Shown in pieces: positions 47,964-61,400 of a stretch of 64,000 bases of DNA. The position numbers were made by a program, and so were the translations under genes. Each line of letters opens with the position of its first letter. The first letter of the stretch is position 1. The notes beneath the pieces are model-generated. The model saw only the letters and a program-made list of their open reading frames with translations, searched no databases and was not told where the DNA came from. Source of the stretch: Triops longicaudatus (Eukaryota > Arthropoda > Branchiopoda > Notostraca > Triopsidae); assembly GCA_022885665.1 (NCBI GenBank), contig JAGQDJ010000202.1:1178001-1242000 (forward strand), written 5' to 3'.

Positions 47964-48453
47964 AGGCTTGTTAATTGGGATAAATGACCACGCTATTCAA
48001 ACCCAGAGCGCAACACATGGTATCATACATTTTTGTTTCCATCGGCAGGCTACTGTTGGTTTTCTTAGTATTGCTAGATTTCATTTGACATGATACTGCT
48101 TTGAAAATCGCCTCGTTTTCATTGTCTTGATTTTTTTCTGCCGAATGCACTTTGAACAAATTTTCATTTGTATGCAGAGTAAGCTTTTAAATTTTCCTAT
48201 GCTAAATAAATAGTGTAACATAATATTGACATTATTTTCGTGAAAAGACTAGTCTATCAGACGTGCAAAGGTTATTTATACTGTCCCATATTTTTATGGA
48301 TGTCTTAATGTGTTAATGAGCTGTGCTACTTTTCGTGTTTTTAATAAAATCTTTACTGCTCAATGAATTCTAATCTAGTAAAACTCAACATAGATTTTTT
48401 TTATACGGGAAAATAAAATATAAAAATTTATTATCCATCGTTCAGTCAGGTAT

Positions 48454-48468
48454 GGCTGTCCAGCGCCA
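48454..48468 (-). promoter_or_regulatory. P4 3' UTR shared motif TGGCGCTGGACAGCC
   Basis: On the minus strand, the family motif lies 93 bases after the P4 stop, as in P1. It is followed by TACCTGACTG and then by an AATAAA word at about 48430. Confidence 0.75.
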
Positions 48469-48561
48469 TTTACAGTATTAATACAGAATACACATAATCA
48501 TAAGAAAACGCTGAAAAGTTGACTTCCAATCTTCACTTATAAAATGCGAGCAATTATGGAA

Positions 48562-49231
48562 TTATTCGGATTTCTCAGTTTTGGCCTTGTTGAGTGTATC
48601 GTATTTCTCCCATGCGGTGTAAACGTCGGAAGCAACGTCGAGGAGGCCATTCAGAGCACGTGAGTAACGTACTGGATATTGCTGGTTCACGGGCTGGTAG
48701 GTAGGATAAGAGTAGTCGTTGTCGTATTCAGCTTCCTTGCCAATAAGCTTGTGCCACTTGTCAGCTAAGAAACCAGCTGGTAAAGCTCCAAAAGCTAATC
48801 GAAAATAAATATTGAATTATGATATAATTTACATTTCACTCGTGTAAAAGAGTCTTACCAAGAGCCAAAGATACTGCAATGATAGCAACCAAAGCAACAG
48901 CAGCAAGAGCAGTGCCAACAGTACTGAGCGGGAATGAAGTTAAATTGATCTTGGTGAGAATTTTGTCCAAATCCAAGTTCCTCGAAGCTCGGTAGGCTTT
49001 ACTGGTAAAATCAGCGATCTTTTCCCTTGGCACTATTTCGGTTAATTTATCCAATGCGGCCTTCAGCAGCGGATCAATCGTTGTCTACACGTTGAAATAC
49101 ACTTTAATGTGTGATATACGTGATTAGATTTTCAACCATCTTACCGAATTTGCAACCACTGGAGCACTTTCTGTCGGGAGTGCTGAAACTGTCGCTAAAG
49201 AGAACATAGCGAAGAGCACCAGAGACTTCAT
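48562..49231 (-). CDS. P4: unrecognised small secreted/single-pass membrane protein family, member 4
   Basis: Three exons join in phase (49145-49231, 48859-49084, 48562-48794) for 181 residues, with exon lengths identical to P1 (87, 226 and 233). The signal peptide (MKSLVLFAMFSLATVSA) differs from P1 at many positions, while exons 2 and 3 are almost the same protein. The first 154 bases of exon 2 and the last 22 bases of intron 1 are identical to P1. The layout is as in P1: charged helix, hydrophobic span at 84-108, ADKWHKLIGKEAEY, YPTYQPVNQQYP, LNGLLDVASDVYTAWEKY. The function is unknown. Confidence 0.9.
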
Positions 49232-49342
49232 TGTTTTATAATGTTTAAAATTCGTTGAAGAATACGCAATTAAATTTCAAAGACTGGCAAGTCTTGTTGA
49301 AAGGACGGGAGGGTGACTGACGCTGGCTAGTAAGACTTTGGT

Positions 49343-49740
49343 AGCTTATATACGACAAAGCAAACGGATACGGATGTTTTCCCTATCAACGTTTCATTTT
49401 TGCGCAATGTCGAAAGGTTCTTATGAGGGGCTCCATGTGATAGACTCCTCAAAAAATACTTTCTCTGGGCTACGGGAATCTGCGTCACAAGCAGGTTGTC
49501 GTAGATGCATTACTGAAGAGGGGCGAGGCAGACTGAGGTTCACGGAAACGTTTTTACCGCTTCGGTTCTTCGCTCCGGTCGGAAGAGGCGAGAAGAGAAA
49601 GTGCATCGCTTTGCTTTTAAAACAGTGAGAAAACATCCGGTAACTTTCAGTTTCTCAACACATGCAAGGAATATGGTAGTCCCCACAATCTGACTCACAA
49701 AGAAGCGAAGTCCTGTATTCAAGCTGGCCCGAATTTCGAC
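49343..49740 (-). promoter_or_regulatory. P4 promoter: TATA box and blocks shared with P1
   Basis: On the minus strand, similarity to the P1 promoter runs from about 49680 down to the TATA box. Shared words include AGTTACCGGATG, GCGATGCACTTTCTCTTCTC and CGTTTCCGTGAACCT. The block common to all four genes is at 49460-49494 (CTTGTGACGCAG, CCCGTAG, CAGAGAAAG). The TATA box GTCGTATATAAGC is at about 49344-49356, some 112 bases before the start codon. Confidence 0.75.
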
Positions 49741-49759
49741 CCAATGCAATCGGCAAAAT

Positions 49760-50620
49760 ATGGACAGAAATTAGCACTATATTTTTCAGTTATTTCTTAA
49801 AAAATAATTTCTATTTGTATTTTTGGAATTATTTTTTAACATACTATTATACGAATCTTAAACTACGGAATGGGCAAATTCTTCGTAGGAACCTCGCGCT
49901 AGTTAACTTCGGCATTTAGTTACTTTGATAACGCACCAATTTCTGTGTTAGTTTCATTCTAAATATTAATTTACAGTTCCTATTACAACTAAATGCAAAA
50001 ATCAATATTTTCTTCCATTCAGGATCCATCGAATGGTTGACATTCAACTGGTTTAGAATTATAATTTTGACGTCGTGAATGCATACAGATCGGTATTAAA
50101 TTATCGTGGCTAAATTAGTGCCTGAATGCCGTGAGCCTATAACTCAGCAAAATACGCAGCTGATTTGCTATTACTACCGTCCGTTCCCTGTTCCCAGCGC
50201 ATCCAGGTTCGGTCACCCGTGCCGGTTCTGTCACCGCCTTCTTTATGAATTCCCGCGCTTACCTGTACGAGATTCCAGTGAAACGGACCCATAGTAAAAG
50301 ATAGGGCAAAACGAACGGTGCAGGAAGATGTTTAGATTATCGACATGTCGTAGCACAAATAACAGCTAATTAATGACATAGAGATGGACTTTTTCAAAAG
50401 GCCTTATTATTCACTTCGCAATACGTTACAATGTCACGTTAATAGATGTCTTCTCGAGCATTTTTCAATTTTAAAAATAGAGGGCGTTCGCAGCATCACA
50501 ACACGAATAACAAAAATCAGGAATGTTTACGCTTATGAAGCCGCCACGTGCTTGAATATCTAGCTATTATATAGCTACTTCTATTTATTACTTTTAATCA
50601 GTAATTGAATTCGTTTGAGT
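49760..50620. other. Spacer between divergent P4 and MTFMT
   Basis: AT-rich DNA with no gene or element recognised. The MTFMT promoter must lie in or near its right end. TTTTCTGTAG just before the MTFMT start codon (about 50657-50666) looks like an acceptor, so a non-coding first exon may lie in this spacer. Confidence 0.4.
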
Positions 50621-50676
50621 AAGAAACTTTGCTAAAAATATACATTTTACTTACTATTTTCTGTAGACACTTTAAA

Positions 50677-52270
50677 ATGACCTTACGGAATTTGACCATT
50701 CTCACTGCCCAAAGCATCAAAAAGTCAAGGAGAACCTCTATCTACAATTGTAAACGATGTTACTCTTCAGATAATCACACAAGAGAAGTTGACGGACAAA
50801 AAAAATGGCGAATATTGTTTTTTGGTACTGACAATTTTGCTCGGGAAAGCCTTAAAGCGTTACACTGTTCAATGTAAGTAATTGAAGTGTTATCATGGTT
50901 TAAAATTTTTAATTAATTTTTCCTTCTGAGTGAGCACTCCAAAAGTTAGGGTCTGTGAATACTGCATTCCCTCAAACTAAAGGAACTACGTTATTGAAAT
51001 TCTTTTACAGCTAGTACACCTCCTCGACTGACATGCTCTCTTCTCAATATATTTTCCCTCAGCGAAATATACTCTGTGAAAATAATAGTTTTAATATAAA
51101 TGTTCTTTAGTATAAGTCGAACTAGAATAAACTGTCAATATGAGATGCTGTCTGTAACGAAATGAAATGTCGGCGACTGTGGGCAAGGTACACTGCTCCC
51201 ACGACCTTTGTAAAGGCATAGAGTAAGCATCCGATCAAAAATAATGTAATAAAATACTTTTTCCAATTATTCTTGTAACAAAGATTTTCTGATCATAGAA
51301 AAGTTTTATTTTTCTCAAAATTGGGTGGTTCTTAACTAAAATACTTATCTTACTGGTACTTTCGCGTGGTTATTGTGTGTTCTATTTTGTGTTTTACGGC
51401 TTTCATTTCCTAAGCTTACGCGGAAATCTCATTGTCACACCATTGTGGTGACTTTAAATGTAATTAAATTACTAAGTGTTACAATTTTGCGCAACTGAAC
51501 AGTTCAGTGAGCTTTAGAGCCGACGCATTAAGCAAGAAGGGATAAATGAATCGGAAGTGATTAGACAACTTACCAGCTTCATTCTTTTAGGCAAGATGGA
51601 TTACTGGTCTCCAAATTAGCAGTGGTTACTCCAAAACCGAAGCCCAGACTTTGTCCAGTCGCCGAGTTTGCTCAAGAGCAACATCTCCCACTTCAGTTTT
51701 GGCCATTAACGCCGGATTATCAGCTCGAAAGCTTCCATTTGGGTGTTGTCGCATCATTTGGCCATCTCATACCCCAAAAAGTCATTTCAGCCTTTCCTTT
51801 GTAAGTTGTCGTGACTTTAGGCAAGATGAGAAGATAAAAACAGCGTTTTTGTTTATGCAGGGGGATGCTCAATACTCACGCTAGTCTTCTACCCCGTTGG
51901 AGGGGCGCCGCCCCTATTACCCATGCAGTCCTTAACGGCGACAAAGTTACTGGCATTACGCTAATGCGAATTCATCCACATCAGTAAGCATCGCAAAATT
52001 TTCTGCTCATCACTTTGTCCTCGTCTTCAGTCTCTTGACACAGCGAGAATTTTCTTAATACGAGGATTTCCAAGAGAGATCCTTATAATCCGTTTTCAAG
52101 TTACTACAAATATTTTTATTTAAAATAAATTTTGCTTACTATTATTCCGTAAATCGCTTGAAAATTTTTCAGCGTCAGGAGTGTAAAGTTCGCAAAAGAC
52201 TCGAAATTACGGAAACCAGGGCAGGACCTAAAGCTCAGAAGTGCCTTTGGTAATTCTGCTATACGTCAGT

Positions 52271-52315
<45 letters not shown>

Positions 52316-53597
52316 CGCTGTACTTACAAAACTGAGCCGAGTCGACTGTTGCAACCCACTCTCATAGTCATGAAGCAATATTTCCATCAGAGGTGGAGAG
52401 AAAAATTGAACAGTTTATTTGTGGAATTAAAAATCGTAGACAATAAAATTTCTGTTTCTTTTTTCCACCACAGAAGATGACTCTTGATTTGAATTATGAG
52501 GATAGCGCAGCATGAAAAGGAAACCCACTTGCAAAAAAAAAACATAAATTGACAGAAGACGGCAAGAAAGTTGCAAAATCATACATCGCTTCTGTTAACA
52601 ACCGGAGTTTTTCCCTCTTTATTTTTAATTTTCTTTTTCCTATTATAAATTCGCTTTGATAATCCGATTTGTAATAAAGATCTGCCCTTCCTTTCGTATT
52701 TAGTGGAGAAAAATAATTAAAAGTTGCTTGATGAGTAATGCGAAAAAACAACGAAACGCAAGTAGTAATTAGTGCGAAAGTCATTTTTCTCATACATTCT
52801 GGTTTCGTTTTTAGTTTTGACGTGGGTGAAATCGTGATGCGAGAACATTTTGCCATTCCACCAACCGCCACGGTGCCTGAAATAACGGGAGCGTTAGCGT
52901 CGATCGGGGCTCGTCTATTGATTCAGTGTTTGCACTCATTAGAGGCCAACTTGGCTGCCAATATTCCTCAACCCACCGAGGGCATCACGTACGGTAAAAA
53001 TCTTCTCTTTTGCTCACTTGTCTGACAAAAGCCCAGAGGATCAAAGCGGTTAGGGTCTCTCTTGCCAGAGAGAGAAAAAATATCTCTTGTTTTTCTAAAT
53101 TCGTCTTTCTTTTCTTCAATTTTGGGATCGGTGAAGCTCCCAAACTAGACCCGTCGTATGCAACTATCCAGTGGTCCGAGCTAGACGCCGAGCAGGTGTA
53201 CAATCGATGGCGAGCGTTTGGACACACGTGGAAAGTCCGGACGACGTTTCATGGTCTCCCAGTCAAATTAGACCAAGCTTTCCCTCCTGTAGATACCACG
53301 CCCCCTGGCTCAAGTCACTACAAAGCGATAGGTTTCCCCTCGCTTCTTCCGCCGCCTCTTTCTTTTCCCCCGTCGTGCGAAATTAGTGAAGGAGGACAGA
53401 AGAAGCGGGCGGAGATTTCTTATCCGCCCGGGCACGTTATCCTCCACCGGAAATTAAATCGGCTTTTTGTACGGTGCAAATCAGGTTGGCTGCCTTTCGG
53501 CCAAATTTATGTGGCTAATAAACCCCTTATGAATATCGCCCAGTTTGCAGCAGGCTATTTGCACCCCCGGCCACCCGATCAACATTTTTTCTCTTAG
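50677..53597 (+). CDS. MTFMT: Methionyl-tRNA formyltransferase, mitochondrial
   Basis: Transfers a formyl group from 10-formyltetrahydrofolate to Met-tRNA for initiation of mitochondrial translation. Five exons join in phase (50677-50873, 51591-51800, 51861-51983, 52815-52993, 53137-53597) for 389 residues, the same as the human protein. The first 45 or so residues are basic and Ser/Arg-rich, fitting a mitochondrial presequence. The formyltransferase core follows: WRILFFGTDNFARESLKALH, then MLNTHASLLPRWRGAAPITH with catalytic Asn140 and His142, and HFDVGEIVMREHF with Asp179. The C-terminal tRNA-binding part has YATIQWSELDAEQVYNRWRA and GHVILHRKL. The last exon uses a weak acceptor (GGTGAAG). 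Intron 3 contains a 38-base T run. Confidence 0.95.
52275..52312. repeat. Poly-T tract (38 T) in MTFMT intron 3
   Basis: An uninterrupted T run, about 500 bases before the next exon. On the minus strand it is a poly-A. I looked for a retroposed body on its right side and for target duplications and found none. Confidence 0.85.
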
Positions 53598-55440
53598 AAA
53601 CATTTTTCTCTCTCTGTCCTTTTCAGGGTAACGCGTTGTTTGAAGGGAAAGAATGAGAGAAATTATTGTAAAAAGTGTTTTGTTTATAGAATACATTGGA
53701 AACTTGACAAAAAATGCCCAGGATTAGAAGAGAGCGAAGAATTGGTAGGATGCAATTTGTATGGAGCGGTGGGAGTCAATGTGATGGAAGCATTTGAATA
53801 TGCTTGCAACTTTGTGTCGTCTCGCACTTTCATAAGCTGGAAAAGAAAGAACAACATATTAATCGCCTTAAATGTCACGAAGAAGTTTGCAAGTCCAGAA
53901 GTAGTGAGCGACTGAATATTCAAACGCTGAAATGAGGAGTAAGACGTTACGACGCAGCGGAAAAATCTTAAAGCAGAGTAGCGGAACGAAGTGCCGTTAG
54001 CGCGTGCATGAGCATAGCGGTAACAAAAGAAACGTGCCTCACTGAACGGCCTGGCCGGAACGCAAGCCACAACACGGCCAAGAAGAATACTCTTGCCAGA
54101 TCTCCGTGGTTGCCACACAGCGAGCTTTTTGTTGTTAGTCTGGCCGGGGAAATGGTTTAAGTAGCGGTTAGGATGAAACCTGACTCCCGGTGAGAAGGCT
54201 TCCCGCTTTTGGTTGAGTAAACGAGCTTTCCTCCACTCCACTTAACTGGTGTAACTGTGCGATTGCCAGGGAGGGAGGAATTTCATGCTCGGGGACTGGT
54301 AAGTGAGGAGGTCCGCGCTAGGTTGAGTGAGATAATGTTTAGCCAGAAGTAATCGTATGGACAAGAACCACTCGGCGCTAGAGAAGAACTGTGAGTGAAC
54401 AGGTCAACTCTACCCCGCTTGAGTGGAGAAGCGTGGAGTGGAAATGCGTCCTATGTCAGTGAAGGGGACTTCCTTTCGAGTGTGGTGTGACCCTGCGGTT
54501 TCGTTGCACCCCAAGTTTTGACCGGAGTAGCAGTACAAGCTGCAGTTATCAAAACTTTTCAGGGTCGGTAAACTTGCTCTTTCAGGCTGAAGCGAAAAAA
54601 TGGCAACATTCCCGACCGGGATACCGGACATTTCAGCTACCAGTCTCGGTCATCGAGTAGGAACACGTTTTGTTTCGTAAATGTGCCTCTCGCCAGTGGA
54701 CTGAACAAAAGGCAGGAGTGTGAAGTTTTCATCTGAGGTAGAGTCTCTTACATTTTTCTTTACAATTTCCAGTCCCCAGCAATGGACGAGATGCTAGAGT
54801 GGTAGTATGAACTTTACGATAATGTAATATCTCGTAAGAGCTTTGGCTACCCAGGAAAATGAAAAAAAGTGAGAAAAATAAAAATAAAAAGGTTAAATGG
54901 TAACCAATCCTCCTTATCCCCTAGAAGAAGCATGACAGTTTATGTATATAAAGTTCAGGGCCAGTCCTTTCGCGAAGTGGCGTCCCTCTCCATCGCTCTT
55001 GTAGAAGAGGCGCCGACTCCGGCGAGGTGACCTGGAAGGGGGTTTCAGTCTTCGCAACTCCGAAATCCACCTTCCCAGCCCGAATAAGCAGCCAAGTTGT
55101 GAGGCACCCGCGGCAGTTGCAAGCGAGACACGCTCATGGGCTAGCAAGCCTTTATCACGTCCCATAACCTTCGAACTCTGACAGCCTTTCCCTTTGATTT
55201 CTTAATGAGGGGAAAGAGGTTTCCTCTCAGTGCGGAAGTGTGGTCACGTGGCTGTTAGTGGTGAAGGAACATTTGTCAAGAGAAGCCTTGAATAAGTAGG
55301 GCGTGCTTTGATGTGCCATCATTCTAGGAAGAGTTTCTTAGTGGACGAGTTGAGACAGTCATGAAAGAGACAATTTCTACCAGCTTCCGTTCCTTCCGTG
55401 ATCTTATTCGCTACTTCTCATCTTCCACCAGGTACATTAG
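53598..55440. other. GC-richer region downstream of MTFMT, possible promoter or 5' region of a gene to the right
   Basis: From about 53940 to 55440 the base composition is distinctly richer in G and C than the flanks. A 185-codon open frame on the minus strand (53684-54241) has no recognisable family. At 55361 a short frame begins MKETISTSFRSFRDLIRYFS and reaches a good donor (CACCAG|GTACAT) at 55431, so a first coding exon of a long gene running rightward is conceivable. No continuation was found. Confidence 0.3.
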
Positions 55441-58400
55441 CATAATAATCGTGGTACACTGTTTCTGGTGGATCCTAAGATCCGCTCTAATTTAAGCTTT
55501 TCTCGCTTCAAAGAACAGAAATATAACTCGAAAAAAGGAAAAAAAAATAACGACAATTGTGGATGGTGTTTAACACATTTCCACAGCTTTGTTGTAGTAT
55601 AACTCTCAATGGAATGCACCTTGTGCACCCTTTCGGCGGAGGAAATTGCTGTTTCTATGAGCAGACTCGGATATGTTTGATGGGGTGTGAAGCTATAATT
55701 TTTCTTTTGGCTTGCACCGAAAGAAAATCTTTTGAAAACTAGCAGAAAATAGTGGGCAAAAGAAACTACGTTATTCTTTTTCTTGGGGATCCTACAACAA
55801 TCGGACCTCTTCGTTTCGGACACGTATCAAAAGAAACATGCGAGACGAGTCTTGGGCGAATTGGAGCTTTCGTAGAGAATTTTACCGGTATTTAAGGTCG
55901 CTATTAATGTTCGGTCCGGTACCGGGTGGGGTGGGGGGATTGGTGAAGTTGTGAAGAAGGGTGATAAAAAGCTATTGAGGAGTTTGATGCGTCTCTATAA
56001 CCGCGAAAACGAGCTCTTGGCGTGAAACAAGTCTTTTGCCCCATTTTATCCTTTAAGTAGCGTCAATAGGGTGTGGTTGCACCCCGGCAGGAAACCTTCT
56101 CTTCATTCGATCCGGAGAACGAGTGGTCATGCGTCGAGTCTTTTAATTGCTATCTTTAACACGACACTGTGAACACTCCTTTCACATTATTTTTTTCTCC
56201 CCCGTAGACACCGTTCCTTGAGCTGACACCCAGTAAAGAATTTTTTTAAAGGGGGTGTGTTCTCTCTGGGGCGAGAAGTTAGGAGATCCTTGTGGGTGAA
56301 AGAAGTTTCTTCCGCAGGAATATGTACGTTTCCACACTGGGATGATCCTATCCTTCTTAGAGGGATGATTCTCCAAGGAATAGTGAGGACAGTGGTGCTT
56401 TCTGTATTCTGGCCGAGTCGAACGGGAGTTGCTCTTCTTTGGCGTTTTTCTTTGCTTTTTTGGTTGCTTTAAAACGGAGTTGTTTCGCTTGGTGGGAGAG
56501 TTAACGATACATTCAAACCCCTTTTTCACCCTCCCCGAGTTCGAAAATCGAGTTTGCTTGTGTCATTTCACACTCGGCTTGGTACAGCATATAGTAAAAA
56601 AAAAAAAAAAAATACTTTCGGGTCACGCGTCACCGTACAAACGCTCGACAATCGTCACCTGGGGCTTGTGAAAAAGTCTTTTGTTTTTATGATTATTACG
56701 TCCGATTTTCGTTTTTGCCGTCCATGCTTTGACGAAGTACTGGCTGAGTGAAGCTATTCTGGGCACAGGAGGGGAACCGAGAGTCTACTCAGCTAAATTT
56801 GCGTATGCAAAAGAGAGAACCAGTTGAGCGAAGTCGACTTGAATGGGGGCGATTGTTCGCCAAAGTTTTCCTTTTAAATTTGTCACGAAAACGAGAAACC
56901 TACTGTATTGTTTTCTTAAGAAGCCGATATCTTGAATGGAGAGCCACAGAGAAAGGATCCTCCCTTTTCGGAAACTTTTCGGAAAGCAATAGCGAGGTAA
57001 ATGTTGGCTCTCTACTTATGAGTTGTTGGGAAAGGACAGAAGCACACGACAAAATGGAGAATTATGAAGATGTTGCTCGAGGAAACCCGCGGAAGAGACA
57101 AATTGTTGCTTTGACATTCGTACAATAAAGGCTAACTTTGGCACTTTACCAGGACTTTCCAAGAAATTAAAAGCAAACGTGTTTTTATGAAGAATATTTT
57201 GTGGTAAGCTTCTTACCCCTCTGGTGGCAAAAACCCTGGCAGATTTTTGTTTAGTGAAAAAAATAAATAAAATAATGCCCAAGTTTCGTGCTGAGTTTGA
57301 GTTAAAATGTATAGCTGGACGAAAAATCCAAGACAGCAAGTAAAAGCTGTCTTAGAACTTGTGATGTGAAATTTAAACACGCATTAATAGTGTTGAAATT
57401 TAAATTCTTAGCATGTTGAAGTTTCACAAAAACTCTCAACTAAACTTCATCCAAGCTTTCTGTTTATTTCTAGCACGTGTGTTGTCTTTGTTTTCGACTA
57501 TTTTCCCAAGTAAAAGCTTTTGTTAATAACTTCTTAGATGAAATAAAGGATTGTTTTCTATAAGGTAAGAACACGATGAAACCTAGCTTTTTTTCTTCGT
57601 TTTATCTGTCAGTTTCGAATTTTCGGATTTGCAAGGGAATGTTGCATTTTCAGGTGCCTATTATTGTGTTTTAATTACAATGACAGTTTTTCTAACATTT
57701 ATATAAAAATAAGGAGTATACTAAAAGTCTAATCTAAAGACGAAAACTTAACTTCATATCGTATGTTCTGAATAATCAACGGTTAATTCGTTCTGAGACA
57801 CATTTAAATCGTGATGCTTGATTTTCAACTTGTGTAACGCAATCACTGTGCCATATTGTAGTGACAAACATTGTTGGTAAGGTAATACTTGAAGGCAAAT
57901 CAACAAAGTGCCGTAAAAGAATGGAAAGAAATTCCCCAATAATGCTTTCATCGCTCATGGTGACCGAACTTGGCAAAGGTTTCCGTACCATTGGTTTGGC
58001 TTTCTGCTTTTATTATATCTATCTGAAAAGTTGCACTTGAAAAGTTCAGGAAGCCGTGTAGATGAAACATTATTAACATTTATAAATAATTCCCAAGCAT
58101 AGTTTTTCGAGTGTTTCACGAGGAAAACTTCTGCTGTTTACTTCACGCCTATAATCCGCCTTTTTGCTGTAGTTTCCTTCAAGCTTTTGAAGAATTTAGC
58201 GTACACAAAAACTGGCACTGGGCCATATGAAAGATCACAATTTTATCGAATTAACGTTGAACGAAATGGAAACGTCAAACCTCTAACATAAGAGAAATAC
58301 TAAAAAAGTTCAGATTACTATGCTGTGTAATCTACGCGTCCAACGATTTGAAGTAATGTATGTGCTTGTAGAGAAATGCAGGCAAGCATTACCTATAAAA

Positions 58401-61400
58401 ATTCAAATGATATCTTTAAGAGAATAATAGGAAATAGAAAGTCAATTCAAAGGATCTTAAAAATGATGCGGTCATAAAAACTTGAACATTCATGGAAGAA
58501 ATAGCACAATATGAAGCCTTCCGTTTCTACTCAACCATATATTGGTTCACATGAGGAACGAGCCAAAGACAACATTTCGATTTTGCTTGACTTATTTCTC
58601 TCAAGTGAAAGTTTGTCTAAAAATTAGACAAAGAAATCGTAGACTTTCGATTTACAATAAACTTGATGTCGCAAGTTTTGAATTTCAAACCCTATTTTGC
58701 AAGGTAACTTTGCCTCAAACTGCAACTTTTTCTGCTGTTCGTAACCAACCGACCAAAAGAAGAAAGGCGAACTAGATGTCCAAAAAATAAACTCGAGAAG
58801 CTCGTCCACATTTGTGTGCGAGTCATGTGTAGTCTTGTCGGGTCTTATACACAACGAAAACTATAATATATCAAAAGTTGGTTCTCAGGGTGGCTCATTT
58901 TTTTCTTCCACGTTTCTTTTTTCTCTCCGCACAAGTGAGCTCGTCGACGTGCAGCTTTTACCCAAAAACTCGTGTCATAATAAAAACCGTTTTTTCTCTC
59001 CTGCTCTCCCTCTCCTGTACGCTTTGTAGTCTTGTTCTTTTCCTACACTTGACATTTTGTTGTCACGGTGGGAGGAGTCACAGTATTTTGGCCGTCAGTC
59101 TTGCCACCCTCCCGAGAAAGGGAATTCTGAATAGAAACGTTCTGTTTACTACGTTCTTTGTCAGCTTTAACGACATATGGATTCAGTGAACATGAAGTGA
59201 CAGATATGAAAACATTTCATATAAACGGCTCACTCACTCTTGGCGCTTTACGGACCCGCTTTTATCGTAGGCGTGGTGCCAAAAACGGATTCGCCTCCCA
59301 CGTCGCTTTTATTATCCCCCAATTTCCAAAGCGAAATTTTGCGGTCAACAACTGGAAATATAAAATTGTCCATATTACTATAATTCGTCAACGCCGTAGT
59401 CCGTAGCATCATGCCAAATTATACCAACATTCTGTACCTGTAACCCTAGAACAAAAACTTACAAAAAACAGGTGATGGATATTTTTCTGTCCAGTACTCA
59501 GCTCGAGTATTATCCAGAAATATGCATATTACTTCCATGAAATGCGCGTCGACAACTCCAATTTTCCTCCAGGGAGAAAACCTCTACCTAAAAACGCAAA
59601 CGTCGAGAATGACAGTAAACGAAATTGATAAAAATTTCTTACCTGAATTTTTCTCTTACAGTGAAAAATAATAATCGCAAAAAATGCATACATAATTTGC
59701 ATTTTGGTACAAGCACGTACGAAAGAGTTTTTCTTGTGCACAAAATGAGATTATGATACCCAATTACTTGAAATAACTTTGGGCGAGATTCACTCAGGGG
59801 ACGATGAAGTGAGCATTTTGTTTATTTAAATTTTATAATGAACTTTTACCCATCCTTGATTACGTTTTGATTACACTTGAGAATAAAAGCTCTGTTTGTA
59901 TAAGATGTTCCTGTGCTGAAGATGTAAACAATAACGGACATTTTGACCTTCCTCGCTGATTTCTCTCTTGCAAGTCAGTCAATATGCGATAGTGCACTTA
60001 GGAATGCCTGCGTAGTAACGCGGATTTTCGGGCTACCGTTATTATTAGAAATATTGCCACCGGTCGAACGAACACTCTAATGACTTTTGCCAATGCCCGT
60101 GTTAAATCTCTTGCAAGAAATCCTAATGTATGTGAAGAATTATTGTGAAACGTGACGGAAGAAATAAAGTCCATGCTCATTTCTACTTCCTAGTTAACTC
60201 GTCGATTCACGGTGAAAAAGCTTAGTAGAAGAGTCCGTTTATTTAACACATGTATTCTCAGAATAGTCCCGAAACAATTCAACTCGGAAAGCGAAAGTTC
60301 AGTTGAAAGCCATAGTTTTATGTACTGTTATTATTAATTGATATAAACAACTTTAGCTTCAACGTTGAGTTTCAGGTGGAGCAAAAGGTAACTTACTGAA
60401 AGGAAACATATTCAAGACGATTCTTGCTATATGGGAAGTCCATTTAAGTGAGGATCTCCTGTACATAATGTATTAACAGATTTACGAAGAGCTACTTAAG
60501 AGTTTTTAATGACTATTTCATGCGACTTCCCAAGTACCTCTTGAAAATGGAAATACGCGGAATGTGCTGGGCAGCTTCGCCAGTACGCGGAGATGAATAT
60601 CCGTCAATTGAAGATGCAAATTTGACTTGAGCGGTCTAGGTGGTGCTTATGCAGTAACAGTACGTGGACGGGTATGTGGATGTGTGCTTGTCCTCAATCC
60701 ATTTCCCAAGTACTCCTAATTAACATTTAGGTAGTGTACATACACAAAACCCCACGAGATGGATAAGGGAGAAGGGGGCAGGGAAGTATGACTCTGTGCG
60801 CAGTGCGTACTAGTAGGGGCACCCGTAGTATTTTAGCTATTGTACTAAGACAAACACACACGTACAACGCATATACACAGTATACCGAATTATTAGAGAT
60901 ACCGGAAACGCTTATAGCTCTACCAATTTGCGCTAATTGAAAGGTTAGGGAATAGGGTAGATTAAGGGTTCCGGGGGAAGAGTGTCATCCAACGGAATAT
61001 ATAACACCTCTGAAAGAATCGATCAATTGATCCTACCCCATAATTCTTCATAACTCAGTCAATGATTCTTGTCTCCTTTCTTTTTTTCCCGCTTTTATCG
61101 GATTTGTGCTCGTTCTTTTCTTCTTTCCTTTTTAATGTTCGCATCCTATAAATCCATTTAGAGTGTGGTTAGAAAAAAGGTGTGTGTCGTAAGATGAAAC
61201 TCCACCTTCTTGTTAGTCATTAGTTCCACCCCTGTCCCAACTCAAGCGTCCCTTTAAAAATACCTTAAACGTTAGCAAAAGGGCTTTTAATCAAGGAAAG
61301 GAGACTCGAGAGCGTCAAGAAGTGATTCAGTCGCGGAATGCCGTCTTAATTAACCTTACGTCTTAAGTTTCGCCTCCTCCCTACTTGGCGCGTTTTTTCG

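Noticed and set aside
52275..52600. Possible retroposon with poly-A tail in MTFMT intron 3
   Set aside because: Apart from the T run there is no recognisable tRNA-like head, coding remnant or target duplication.
53684..54241. 185-codon open frame on the minus strand overlapping the MTFMT 3' flank
   Set aside because: It resembles no known family, its composition is that of translated GC-rich non-coding DNA, and no splice partners were found. Length alone is weak evidence here.
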